64,000 bases of DNA from Mycolicibacterium psychrotolerans. Lineage in GTDB: Bacteria > Actinomycetota > Actinomycetes > Mycobacteriales > Mycobacteriaceae. Below are positions 17,019-25,337 of this stretch, one piece after another. Where the stretch lies: positions 4,464,001 through 4,528,000 of the forward strand of contig NZ_AP022574.1 of assembly GCF_010729305.1 (NCBI RefSeq), given 5' to 3'. How positions within the stretch are numbered: position 1 is the stretch's first letter; every line of letters begins with the position of its first letter. The position numbers were made by a program, and so were the translations under genes. Below the pieces are notes generated by a model. It was given only the letters and a program-made list of their open reading frames with translations. It made no database searches and was not told the DNA's origin.

Positions 17019-17054
17019 GCTCATCTGATCATCTGTCCAGCTGATCAGATGAGC
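17019..17054. promoter_or_regulatory. cbiM: Perfect 13-bp palindrome upstream of cbiM
   Basis: GCTCATCTGATCA at 17019-17031 and its exact inverse TGATCAGATGAGC at 17042-17054, spaced by 10 bp. It lies 36-71 bp before the cbiM start, after the terminator of the neighbouring operon, where the cbi promoter has to be. The size fits a dimeric metal- or cobalamin-responsive repressor site. No cobalamin riboswitch box (GCCACTG) is visible in the gap. Confidence 0.55.
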
Positions 17055-17060
17055 AGGGGT

Positions 17061-17082
17061 CACCTGCCCGGACGGGCAGGTG
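17061..17082 (-). terminator. Terminator hairpin after the dehydrogenase gene
   Basis: CACCTGCCCG at 17061-17070 and CGGGCAGGTG at 17073-17082 form a perfect 10-bp stem with a minimal GA loop. It begins directly downstream of the stop codon of the dehydrogenase gene, so it likely ends the nine-gene transcript before the cbi promoter. Confidence 0.65.
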
Positions 17083-17083
17083 A

Positions 17084-19546
17084 TCAGCCCCGCGCCCGTT
17101 CGCCCGCCGGGTCGTAGAGCGGGCGCAGCGACACCGAGATCGGGTGCAGCACACCGCCGACGCTGACCTGGTAGTCGCCGCTGCGCACCCAGTCGGCGTC
17201 GACGACCGCACCGTCGGCGGCACGCAGGTAGGCCAAGCCGACGCAGGCGCCGGTCGTCTCGCCCCAGGCCGCCGACGTCGCCTGCCCGGCGACGACGCCG
17301 TCGCGCAGGATCAGTTCTCCGCCCCAGAGCATCGGGTCCGGCGTCTCGACACGGAAGCCGACCAGTTTGCGGCGCGGCCCCTGCGCGCGGGCCCGCTCCA
17401 CAGCGTCGCGGCCGAGGAAGCCGATGTCGGTGCCGAGTTTGCACGCGAACAGCAGCCCCGCCTCGACGGGGTTCTCGCTCGGCGAGAGTTCACGGCCGAA
17501 CGCGCGGTAGCCCTTCTCGAGGCGCAGCGACTCGATCGCGTAGTAGCCGCCGCGCGCCACGCCCAGCGGTTCGCCCGCCGCCATCAGGTCCTCGTACACG
17601 CCGACCGCGAACTCCGCCGGAACGTAGAGTTCCCAGCCGAGTTCGCCGACATAGGTGATGCGGGTGGCACGCACCGTCGCGTACCCGAGCGGTATCACCC
17701 GGCTGGCGCCGAACGGGAACGCCGCATCAGAGAGGTCGGCGTCGGTGAGCACCGACAACAGCTCGCGCGAGCGAGGGCCCATGACGCCGAACACCGCGTA
17801 GGACGACGTGGCGTCGACGACGTGGGCGTCCATCCCGCCGGGCAGGTGGCGCCTGATGTGGTCCTTGTCGCGCTCGGTGGTGGCGGCACTGCTGACCATC
17901 AGGAACTCGTCGGCGGCGGTGCGGGTCACGGTGACGTCGGCTTCGTAGGTGCCGCGCGCGTTGAGCATTCCGGTGTACACCGACCGGCCCACCGGCACCG
18001 CAACGTCGGCGGTGCACAGCCACTGCAGCGCGGCCTCGGCGTCCCGCCCGACGATGACGTACTTGGAGAACGATGTCTGGTCGAACACTGTGACCCCGGT
18101 GCGCGTGCTGCGCTGCTCGGCGGCCGACCACGGCAGCCAGTTCGGTATGCCCCAGGTGTAGTCGATCACCGGGGGCTGGCCGTCAGGCGCGAAGAAATTG
18201 GCGCGCTCCCAGCCCATCTTGCTGCCGAAGTTGGCGCCGGCCGCGTCGAGCAGATGGTGCACCGGCGAGCGGCGGAACGGCCGCGCGGTCGCCATTTCCC
18301 GGTTCGGCCACGGGATTTCGTAGTGGATGCCCAACACCTCGGCGACCCGGTCGTGCAGCCACCGGTTGTTGCCGTTGAACGGCGCGAACCGGCGGATGTC
18401 CACCCCGGTCAGGTCGGTGGTCGGCGCGCCTTCGACGATCCACTCGGCCAGTGCGCGGCCCGCGCCGCCGGCGGTCGCGATGCCCACGGAGTTGAAGCCG
18501 GCGCCGACGAAGAAGTTCCGGCATTCGGGCGCCTCGCCGAGGATGAACTGGTTGTCCGGCGTGAAGCTCTCCGGACCGTTGTAGAACTTCTTGATGCCGG
18601 TGCTCTCCAGCGCCGGGATCCGCAGCAGCGCGCTGTTCATCAGGATCTCGAAGTGCTCCCAGTCCTCGTCGAGAAGCTGGAACTCGAACGGGTACGGGAT
18701 CGCGTCCGGCGACACCCACGGTTTGGCCTCGGGCTCGAAGCCGCCGATCACCAGGCCGCCGACCTCCTCCTTGAAGTACGTGTAGCCGTCGGGGTCGCGC
18801 AGGATCGGCAGATCGGGGTGCACCCCGGCGATGGGCTCGGAGACGACGTAGAAGTGCTCGGCGGAGTGCAGCGGCACGTTCGCGCCGACCATCGCGGCCA
18901 CCTGTTTGGCCCACTGCCCGGCGCAGTTGACGACGATCTCGGCCTCGATGTCGCCGGCGTCGGTCCGGACACCGCGCACCGCGCCGTCGGCGGTGAGCAC
19001 GTCGAGCACGCGGGTCTTCTCGACGATCCGGGCGCCGCGCATCCGCGCCCCCTTGGCCAGCGCGTAAGTCAGGTCGGTCGGGTTGGCCTTGCCGTCGGCG
19101 GGCAGCCAGATCGCGCCGACGAGGTCATCGGTCCGCATCACCGGGTAGTGCTGGAAAGCCTCTGCGGGGCTCAGGAGTGCGCACTCGAGATCGAACGCGG
19201 CCGCGTTGGCGGCGGTGCGGCGCAGCTGCTCCATGCGGTCCTCGGTGCGCGCGACCGTGACGCCGCCGCACTGCTTGTATCCCGCCGAGAGCCCCGTCTC
19301 GGCTTCCAGCTCGGAGTACAGCGTGGTCGAGTACTGGACCAGTCGGGTCATGCCCTCCGACGCGCGCAGCTGGCCGACCAGTCCGGCTGCGTGCCACGTG
19401 GTTCCGCTGGAAAGCCGGCCCTGCTCGACGAGCACCACGTCGGTGATGCCCAGGCGGGTCAGATGGTAGGCGACGCTGGTGCCGATCACTCCCCCGCCGA
19501 TGATGACGGCGTGGGCGCGCGACGGCAGCGGTGCGGCAGGGGCCAT
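17084..19546 (-). CDS. Dimethylglycine/sarcosine dehydrogenase-like FAD and GcvT fusion protein
   Basis: 820 residues. The N-terminal D-amino-acid-oxidase-type FAD domain (IIGGGVIGTSVAYHL near residues 15-29) has SGTTWHAAGL, whose His (about 52) corresponds to the covalent FAD site of mammalian dimethylglycine and sarcosine dehydrogenases. The C-terminal half (from about residue 430) is GcvT-like with the ending motif LRLEKGYRAFGREL, expected to bind tetrahydrofolate and take up the methyl carbon. So an N-methyl amine or amino acid is the probable substrate. ATG 19546 is used because upstream frames overlap the kinase gene. It is the last gene of the amine-catabolic train. Confidence 0.87.
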   Translation of the reverse strand: MAPAAPLPSRAHAVIIGGGVIGTSVAYHLTRLGITDVVLVEQGRLSSGTTWHAAGLVGQLRASEGMTRLVQYSTTLYSELEAETGLSAGYKQCGGVTVARTEDRMEQLRRTAANAAAFDLECALLSPAEAFQHYPVMRTDDLVGAIWLPADGKANPTDLTYALAKGARMRGARIVEKTRVLDVLTADGAVRGVRTDAGDIEAEIVVNCAGQWAKQVAAMVGANVPLHSAEHFYVVSEPIAGVHPDLPILRDPDGYTYFKEEVGGLVIGGFEPEAKPWVSPDAIPYPFEFQLLDEDWEHFEILMNSALLRIPALESTGIKKFYNGPESFTPDNQFILGEAPECRNFFVGAGFNSVGIATAGGAGRALAEWIVEGAPTTDLTGVDIRRFAPFNGNNRWLHDRVAEVLGIHYEIPWPNREMATARPFRRSPVHHLLDAAGANFGSKMGWERANFFAPDGQPPVIDYTWGIPNWLPWSAAEQRSTRTGVTVFDQTSFSKYVIVGRDAEAALQWLCTADVAVPVGRSVYTGMLNARGTYEADVTVTRTAADEFLMVSSAATTERDKDHIRRHLPGGMDAHVVDATSSYAVFGVMGPRSRELLSVLTDADLSDAAFPFGASRVIPLGYATVRATRITYVGELGWELYVPAEFAVGVYEDLMAAGEPLGVARGGYYAIESLRLEKGYRAFGRELSPSENPVEAGLLFACKLGTDIGFLGRDAVERARAQGPRRKLVGFRVETPDPMLWGGELILRDGVVAGQATSAAWGETTGACVGLAYLRAADGAVVDADWVRSGDYQVSVGGVLHPISVSLRPLYDPAGERARG

Positions 19547-19563
19547 GGGCGGTGCTCTCTCCT

Positions 19564-20496
19564 TCAGTCGGGCGCCGAGACGTCGTCGAGGAGCCGGGGA
19601 TAGCCGGGATGGCGGAATTCGGCGACCGCGGCCTCGTAGCGCTCCATCGCCCAGGCCCAGAAGTCGAAGTCCAGTGCGCTGGAACCGTTCTGGATGCAGC
19701 CCCACAGCGTCCAGCCGTACTTGGCGACGATGCCCTGCAGATGGGCCCTGGCGGTCTTGTGCCGCAGTCGGCGGCCGTGGTAGCTCGTGACGAGGTCGTC
19801 GAGCTGGTCGAGGCTCAGCCCGCATTCGCTCCAGATGTTGCCCAGCTCGAAACAGGGGTCGTTGTTGCCCGAGTACTCGTAGTCGATCAGGTACATCCGG
19901 TCGCCGTGCTCGATGAAGTTGCCCGCGAGAAGGTCGTTGTTGCACGGCACCAGCGAGTCTTCAGCGTCGTCGGTGGCGGTGAGCACGCGCTGCGCCGCGG
20001 CGAACGCCTCGGCGTGGTCCGAGTAGTCCGCCGGAATCGTGAAGCCGCGGCTGCGGCAGGTCGCCAGATACGCCGGCTGGCGTTCGAACATGTCGAATCG
20101 GTTGACGAAGCGGGGCCCCCGATGCAGCGTGCGCACCGCCGCGGCGGCCTTGGCGATCACGCCGTCGCGCTGGAAGTCGTTGTTGTCCAGCGTCGTTCCC
20201 TCGAGATAGCCGAGAAGCAACACGCCGAGGTCGGGGCGGTAGTCCAGCACCGGCGCGCCGACACCGGCGCGGTGGGCGGCGACACTGTTGGCGTGCTCGT
20301 GGTCGCGGTCGATGCCGAGCAGGTTGCGCTCGGTGTCGACGCAACGAGCGACGTAGACCCCCTCGGCGGTGGTGACCTTCACGTTGCGGTTGGTCAGACC
20401 CCCGGACAGTTCTTCCAGCGTCCGCGCGCGACCGGCCAGCAACGGGATCTGCTCGAACAGCCCGTCGAGGTGATCGTCGGTGAGCGGTGACGACAT
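19564..20496 (-). CDS. Choline/ethanolamine kinase-like phosphotransferase (APH fold)
   Basis: 310 residues. The early loop SGGLTNRNVKV and the late pair CNNDLLAGNF ... LIDYEYSGNNDP are those of the choline/ethanolamine kinase group. The first His of the usual HNDxxxxN catalytic motif is Asn here (CNND), while the Asp and the second Asn are kept. It may phosphorylate an amino alcohol, in line with neighbours that handle amines, but the substrate is not proven. It lies 17 bases before the dehydrogenase start and 52 bp after the HutC-type regulator, with a candidate operator in that gap. Confidence 0.8.
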   Translation of the reverse strand: MSSPLTDDHLDGLFEQIPLLAGRARTLEELSGGLTNRNVKVTTAEGVYVARCVDTERNLLGIDRDHEHANSVAAHRAGVGAPVLDYRPDLGVLLLGYLEGTTLDNNDFQRDGVIAKAAAAVRTLHRGPRFVNRFDMFERQPAYLATCRSRGFTIPADYSDHAEAFAAAQRVLTATDDAEDSLVPCNNDLLAGNFIEHGDRMYLIDYEYSGNNDPCFELGNIWSECGLSLDQLDDLVTSYHGRRLRHKTARAHLQGIVAKYGWTLWGCIQNGSSALDFDFWAWAMERYEAAVAEFRHPGYPRLLDDVSAPD

Positions 20497-20526
20497 CGCT
20501 TCACTGTAAACGCGGCCATCGCAAAG

Positions 20527-20534
20527 GTCTAGAC
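20527..20534. promoter_or_regulatory. Candidate HutC/GntR operator GTCTAGAC
   Basis: GTCTAGAC is a perfect palindrome that fits the HutC-type pattern GT-N-TA-N-AC. It lies between the stop of the HutC-family regulator gene and the start of the kinase gene, 31-38 bp upstream of the latter. The adjacent regulator is the natural candidate to bind it. Confidence 0.5.
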
Positions 20535-20548
20535 TTCAACGATACCGG

Positions 20549-21346
20549 TCACCCGTCGGCACGGGACCGGACGCGGATCGCGGTGCGGTCCGACCGGTGA
20601 TAGTCGCGCGAGAACTCCACCGCAACCCCGTTGTCGGCGAACGATGTTCGCACGATCAGCAGCAGCGGGCTGCCCGGTTCCACGCCGAGGACACGCGCCT
20701 GCTCGACGGTCGCCGGGGTGGCCTCGATCCGTTCGTCGGCCGCCGACGGACCGTGGCCGTACTCCCTCATCAGCGCGTACAGCGAGCCCCCCAGGTCCCT
20801 GGTGAGCAGGTCGGGAAACACCGCCGCGGGCAGGTAGGCCTCCTCGAGCACGATCGGCTCGCCGTTGGCGGTGCGCCCGCGCATGATCTGATGCACCTCG
20901 TCGGTGCGCCGCAGGCCCAGCGCCCCGCTCACCTCGGCGTCGGGGCGGCCGGTGTGTGCCCCGAGGACCTGGGCGCCGGGCTCCACCTCGAACCGACGCA
21001 TCTGCTCGGTGAACCCGGGCAGGCTGGCGTGGTCGAACTCGAAGCGGGGCGTCGAGACGAAATTGCCGCCGAACCGGCCGCGGCGGCGATCGATCAGGCC
21101 CTTGTGCTCCAACGCGCCGAGCGCCTGGCGCAATGTCATCCGGCTGCACCCGAGTGCCGTGGCGATCTCGACCTCCGGCGGCAACTTGTCGCCCGGGACC
21201 AGACCGCCGGAGTCGATCAGGCCCTGTAGCCACGCCGCGATACGGGCGTGCACCGGCCGGTCGGATCCGCCGTCCAGCCGCGGCCCCGGCGCCAGCGGCG
21301 GCTCGTCGATGGTCAACACGCGCGTCACCTCGTCACCGGTGCTCAC
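20549..21346 (-). CDS. GntR-family regulator, HutC type (UTRA domain)
   Basis: 265 residues. An N-terminal winged helix (about residues 33-100; LPPEVEIATALGCSRMTLRQ) is followed by a UTRA ligand-binding domain ending ...VEFSRDYHRSDRTAIRVRS, typical of HutC-like repressors. GTG start at 21346 overlaps the ArsR gene stop by four bases. It is the third of three regulators in a row. Its likely target is the operator before the kinase gene; the ligand may be an amine or a pathway intermediate. Confidence 0.88.
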   Translation of the reverse strand: MSTGDEVTRVLTIDEPPLAPGPRLDGGSDRPVHARIAAWLQGLIDSGGLVPGDKLPPEVEIATALGCSRMTLRQALGALEHKGLIDRRRGRFGGNFVSTPRFEFDHASLPGFTEQMRRFEVEPGAQVLGAHTGRPDAEVSGALGLRRTDEVHQIMRGRTANGEPIVLEEAYLPAAVFPDLLTRDLGGSLYALMREYGHGPSAADERIEATPATVEQARVLGVEPGSPLLLIVRTSFADNGVAVEFSRDYHRSDRTAIRVRSRADG

Positions 21347-21672
21347 CCGTGCCTGGCCCCGATCCAGTGCAGCAGGTCATGAACGATCTCGTCGTCGAGG
21401 CGGTAGCGCACCGAGCGGCCCTCCCGGGCGTTGCTCACCCAGCCCTGCTGGCGGAGCACCCGCAGCGCCTGGGACACCGCGTTCTCCGAGCGGCCGAGCG
21501 CAGCCGCCAGATCGCTGACGAAGATGCCTGGTGAGCGGTGCAGGCAGAGCAGGATCTCCAGGCGGTGCGGATCCGACAGCAGGTCGAAGCGCTGCGCCCA
21601 GCCGGAGGTGTCGACCTCGGCCAGCGCCGACGACGCGCGTTCGACCCGTTCGGCATCCTCCACGGAAGTCAA
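21343..21672 (-). CDS. ArsR-family transcriptional regulator
   Basis: 109 residues, one winged-helix domain (LSDPHRLEILLCLHR, then the recognition region LGRSENAVSQALRVLRQQG). There is no ArsR-type CxC metal site in the DNA-binding helix. The C-terminal helix DDEIVHDLLHWIGARHG has three His and several acidic residues that might hold a metal as in NmtR/KmtR-like sensors, but the spacing is not the textbook one. It sits between the FadR-type and HutC-type regulators, 11 bases after the former. Confidence 0.82.
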   Translation of the reverse strand: MTSVEDAERVERASSALAEVDTSGWAQRFDLLSDPHRLEILLCLHRSPGIFVSDLAAALGRSENAVSQALRVLRQQGWVSNAREGRSVRYRLDDEIVHDLLHWIGARHG

Positions 21673-21683
21673 TCTAACCGGCG

Positions 21684-22415
21684 TCAGTCCAGGAATCCGT
21701 GAAGTAGGGCGGCCGAGCCCCAGACGTGGGCGGTCATCGTCTGCGCGGCGCGGTCGGCGTCCCCGGCCAGGATCGCGAGAACGATCGCCTCATGCTGCTC
21801 GTCGGAGTGGGCGATGTTGCGTGCCAGCAGCGGGATGCAGTCGAGGAGTTCGTTGAGCCGCATCCGGTTCTGCGCGACGAGCGGGACCAGTGACGGCACG
21901 CCGGCGGCCTCGGCGATCGCCAGGTGCAGTCGCGAATCCAGCCGGCGGTAGTCCTCCGGCGTGGCGCCCCGGACATCGGTGAGCCGGCTCCACAGCGCTT
22001 CCCGTTCGGCGGCGGTCAGCGTCCGGCCCGCCGCCATCCGGGCCGCCCCCACCTCGAGGATCTCCCGCAACCGCATCGCGTCGGTGATCTCGGCCTCGCT
22101 GAAGCGGGCCTCGTCCGGTCTCGGCGCCGGCAGCTCGTCGGCCAGGAAGGTGCCGCCGTAGCGGCCGCGGCGCGACACCAGGTACCCGGCGTCGGCGAGC
22201 GACTTGATCGCCTCCCGCAGGGTGTCGCGGCTGACGCCCAGCCGTGCGGCGAGTTCCCGTTCCGGAGGGAGGGATTCGCCCGGGGAGAGCACCCCGAGGC
22301 GGATCGTCTGCAGCAGCCGCTCGACGGTGTCCTCGAAGGCGTTGAGCGGCCGCACCGGACGCAGCAGCGCCTCGCTGGCGGTCTGCTCTTCGTGCGCGTC
22401 CGGGCCGGCCGACAT
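21684..22415 (-). CDS. GntR-family regulator, FadR type (FCD domain)
   Basis: 243 residues from ATG 22415 (MSAGPDAHEEQ), which lies two bases after the SDR stop. Winged helix near residues 30-90 (LPPERELAARLGVSRDTLRE), then an all-helical FCD ligand domain with DSRLHLAIAEAAG and two further His (QHEAIVL and MTAHVWG) that form the usual metal/ligand site. Such regulators often sense carboxylic acids. It is placed inside the catabolic train and probably controls it. Confidence 0.88.
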   Translation of the reverse strand: MSAGPDAHEEQTASEALLRPVRPLNAFEDTVERLLQTIRLGVLSPGESLPPERELAARLGVSRDTLREAIKSLADAGYLVSRRGRYGGTFLADELPAPRPDEARFSEAEITDAMRLREILEVGAARMAAGRTLTAAEREALWSRLTDVRGATPEDYRRLDSRLHLAIAEAAGVPSLVPLVAQNRMRLNELLDCIPLLARNIAHSDEQHEAIVLAILAGDADRAAQTMTAHVWGSAALLHGFLD

Positions 22416-22417
22416 CG

Positions 22418-23191
22418 TTACAGCGGCGTCACGTAGTGGCCGCTGATCCCGCCGTCGACGAGGAACGACGATGCGGTGATGAACGAGGCGTCGTCGCTGG
22501 CGAGAAAGGCTACGGATGCCGCCAACTCCTCCGGTTCGGCGAACCGGCCGACCGGCACGTGCACCAGCCGGCGCGCCGCCCGTTCGGGATCCTTGGCGAA
22601 CAGTTCCTGCAGCAGCGGGGTGTTGACCGGTCCGGGGCACAGCGCATTGACCCGGATGCCCTGCCGGGCGTACTGCACGCCCAGTTCGCGCGACATCGCC
22701 AGCACCCCGCCCTTGGAGGCGGTGTAGGAGATCTGCGAGGTCGCCGAACCCATCACCGCGACGAACGACGCCGTGTTGACGATCGAGCCCTTCTGCGCCG
22801 GAACCATGTGACGCAGTGCGGCTTTGCAGCAGAAGAACACCGACTTGAGGTTGATGTCCTGCACCCGCTGCCAGGCGTCGATGCCGGTGTTCTCGATCAG
22901 GTCGTCCTCGGGCGGGCTGATGCCGGCGTTGTTGAACGCGATGTCGACCGAGCCGTGCGTGTCGGCGGCCGTGTCGAACAGGTTGTCGACGGCGACCTGG
23001 TGTGAGACGTCGACCTGGACGAACGTGCCGTTCAAGTCGTCGGCCACGGTCTTGCCCGTCGCCGGGTCGATGTCGCCGATCACGATCGTCGCGCCCTCGG
23101 CCCTCATCCGCTTGGCCGTGGCCAGGCCGATGCCGCTGGCGCCGCCGGTGATCACGGCGACCTTGCCCGCCAGACGCTGGGTCAAATCCAT
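22418..23191 (-). CDS. Short-chain dehydrogenase/reductase
   Basis: 257 residues. NAD-binding TGGASGIG near residues 16-23, NNAG, and the catalytic YTASK. The corresponding M. tuberculosis gene is Rv2857c (about 258 residues), also just before aldC. It may oxidise an alcohol or amino-alcohol derivative to the aldehyde or ketone in the pathway of this train. Its ATG overlaps the ALDH stop (ATGA), so translation is coupled. Confidence 0.9.
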   Translation of the reverse strand: MDLTQRLAGKVAVITGGASGIGLATAKRMRAEGATIVIGDIDPATGKTVADDLNGTFVQVDVSHQVAVDNLFDTAADTHGSVDIAFNNAGISPPEDDLIENTGIDAWQRVQDINLKSVFFCCKAALRHMVPAQKGSIVNTASFVAVMGSATSQISYTASKGGVLAMSRELGVQYARQGIRVNALCPGPVNTPLLQELFAKDPERAARRLVHVPVGRFAEPEELAASVAFLASDDASFITASSFLVDGGISGHYVTPL

Positions 23192-24561
23192 CAGTGCTCC
23201 TCCTGAACAGCTATGAAGACGTTCTTGATCTCGGTGAACGACAGCGGGGCGTCGGGCCCGAGCTCACGGCCCAGACCGGATTGCTTGAAGCCGCCGAACG
23301 GCGTGCTGTAGCGCACCGACGAGTGCGAGTTGACCGACAGGTTGCCCGATTCCACGGCGCGCGAGACCCGCAGCGCCCGGGACAGGTTCTCGGTCCAGAT
23401 CGAGCCGGACAGACCGTAGGGCGTGTCGTTGGCCAGCGCGATCGCGTCGGCCTCGTCGTCGAACGGCAGCACCGTCACGACCGGACCGAAGATCTCCTCG
23501 GTGACCGTGCGGTCGTCGCGGGGCGGCGTCAGCACCGTGGGCGGGAACCAGTACCCCGGACCCGACGGCGCATCGCCGCGGAACGCCACCGGCGCCCCGT
23601 CGGGGACGTAGCCGGCCACCGACTCCCAGTGCGTCTTGGACACCAACGGGCCCATCTCGGTGCCCTCTGCGCGTGGATCACCCACCACGACGCCCTTGAC
23701 GGCCGGCTCGAACATCTCCATGAATCGATCGAAGACGTTGCGCTGCACCAGGATCCGGCTGCGCGCGCAGCAGTCCTGACCGGAGTTGTCGAACACGCCG
23801 TACGGTGCGGTGGCCGCGGCCCGCTCGAGGTCGCAGTCGTCGAACACGATGTTGGCGCTCTTGCCGCCCAGCTCGAGCGTGACGCGCTTGACCTGGCGGG
23901 CGGCGCCGGCCATCACCCGGGTCCCGACCTCGGTGGACCCCGTGAACACGATCTTGCGGACGTCGGGATGGCTGACGAAGCGCTCGCCGACCACCGAGCC
24001 CCGGCCCGGCACGACCTGGAACAGGTCGGCGGGAAGGCCGGCCTCGACGGCCAGTTCGCCGAGCCGGATGGTGGTCAGCGGGGTCCACTCCGCCGGCTTG
24101 ACCAGCACCGCGTTCCCCGCGGCCAGGGCGGGCGCGAACCCCCACGACGCGATCGTCATCGGGAAGTTCCACGGTGTGATGACGCCGACCACGCCCAGCG
24201 GCTCGTTGAACGTGACGTCGATTCCGCCGGCCACCGGAATCTGCTTGCCGGACAACCGTTCCGGGCTCGCCGAATAGTACTGCAGTACGTCGCGGACGTG
24301 ACCGGCCTCCCAGCGGGCGTTGCCGATCGGATGCCCGGAGTTCGCGACCTCGAGCTGGGCCAGCTCTTCGACGTGGGCGTCGACCACCGCGGCGAACGCG
24401 CGCAGCGCCGCCGCCCGCTCCGCCGGGGCCTGCCGGGCCCACAGCCGCTGCGCCGCCCGGGCGCGGGCCACCGCGTCGTCGACTCCCGCCTCGTCGGTCT
24501 GCTCGACGGTGCGCAGCAGTTCCTCGGTCGCGGGGTTGATCACATCGCTGGTCGTCGTCAT
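23191..24561 (-). CDS. aldC: Aldehyde dehydrogenase AldC
   Basis: 456 residues, NAD(P)-dependent oxidation of an aldehyde to an acid. Visible: nucleotide-binding FTGSTEVGTRVM, general base Glu in LELGGKSA, and catalytic Cys in GQDCCARSR. M. tuberculosis Rv2858c (aldC) has nearly the same length and place. In a gamma-glutamylated amine route this would be the PuuC-like step. The start ATG 24561 overlaps the C26 hydrolase stop by four bases. Confidence 0.93.
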   Translation of the reverse strand: MTTTSDVINPATEELLRTVEQTDEAGVDDAVARARAAQRLWARQAPAERAAALRAFAAVVDAHVEELAQLEVANSGHPIGNARWEAGHVRDVLQYYSASPERLSGKQIPVAGGIDVTFNEPLGVVGVITPWNFPMTIASWGFAPALAAGNAVLVKPAEWTPLTTIRLGELAVEAGLPADLFQVVPGRGSVVGERFVSHPDVRKIVFTGSTEVGTRVMAGAARQVKRVTLELGGKSANIVFDDCDLERAAATAPYGVFDNSGQDCCARSRILVQRNVFDRFMEMFEPAVKGVVVGDPRAEGTEMGPLVSKTHWESVAGYVPDGAPVAFRGDAPSGPGYWFPPTVLTPPRDDRTVTEEIFGPVVTVLPFDDEADAIALANDTPYGLSGSIWTENLSRALRVSRAVESGNLSVNSHSSVRYSTPFGGFKQSGLGRELGPDAPLSFTEIKNVFIAVQEEH

Positions 24562-25337
24562 ACGCTCACTTTCTGGACTTTCCGGGATGCGTGCTCTGCC
24601 GCGGCGCCGACCAGACCCGCGAACACCCGCAGGTCGTCGAGCCGCTCTTCGGGATGCCACTGCACGGCCACCGCCCACCGGCCGGGGTGCCGGTCCCTGT
24701 CGACCTCGACGGCCTCGATCACCCCGTCGCTGTCCGAGGCACTGACGATCAGACCGTCGCCGAGGCGGTCGATGGCCTGGTGGTGGTAGCACTGCGCCTC
24801 GGTGTCGGGTCCGACCATCTCCGCCACCCGGGTGCCGGGGACGGTGGTGATCGTCGAGGTGGAGAACACCGCGTTGCCCTGCTGATGGCGGGTGTGGCCG
24901 ACGACATCGGGCAGATGCTGGTGCAACGTGCCGCCGAGCGCGACGTTGAGCACCTGCGCGCCCCGGCAGATGCCGAGCACCGGGACGCCGCGGCGCAGCG
25001 CCGCCTGCACCAGCGCGAGCTCGAAGACGTCACGGGTGCGGCTGTCGGCGACGGGCTCGTCGGTGGAGGGGTGGCGCTCGCTGCCGTAGGCGGCCGGGTC
25101 GACATCGCGTCCACCGGTGATGACCAGACCGTCGAGTCCGTCGAGCACGCGATCGGCGATGGCGTCGTCCACCGGCTGCGGCGGCAGCAGCACCGAGATG
25201 CCGCCGGCCAGGCCGATGCCCTCGAAGTAGATCGCGGGCAGGAAACTGGCCCGCACGTCCCACACTCCGGTCTGGGCCTGCTGAAGGTAGGTGGTCAGCC
25301 CGATGACGGGCCGCCGGGGTCCATCAGAGTCGCTCAA
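24558..25337 (-). CDS. Gamma-glutamyl hydrolase-like class I glutamine amidotransferase (peptidase C26)
   Basis: 259 residues. Catalytic Cys in GICRGAQVLNV and the His-Glu pair in VQWHPEE give the C26 triad. The relative PuuD removes the gamma-glutamyl group from gamma-glutamyl-GABA. Next to a glutamine-synthetase-like enzyme and an aldehyde dehydrogenase, the same deglutamylation step is likely. It overlaps glnA4 by 14 bases. M. tuberculosis equivalent by position: Rv2859c. Confidence 0.9.
   Translation of the reverse strand: MSDSDGPRRPVIGLTTYLQQAQTGVWDVRASFLPAIYFEGIGLAGGISVLLPPQPVDDAIADRVLDGLDGLVITGGRDVDPAAYGSERHPSTDEPVADSRTRDVFELALVQAALRRGVPVLGICRGAQVLNVALGGTLHQHLPDVVGHTRHQQGNAVFSTSTITTVPGTRVAEMVGPDTEAQCYHHQAIDRLGDGLIVSASDSDGVIEAVEVDRDRHPGRWAVAVQWHPEERLDDLRVFAGLVGAAAEHASRKVQKVSV

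Noticed and set aside
16984..17083. Cobalamin riboswitch before cbiM.
   Set aside because: The gap is only about 100 bp and has no B12-box; the visible structure is a DNA-type palindrome plus a terminator.
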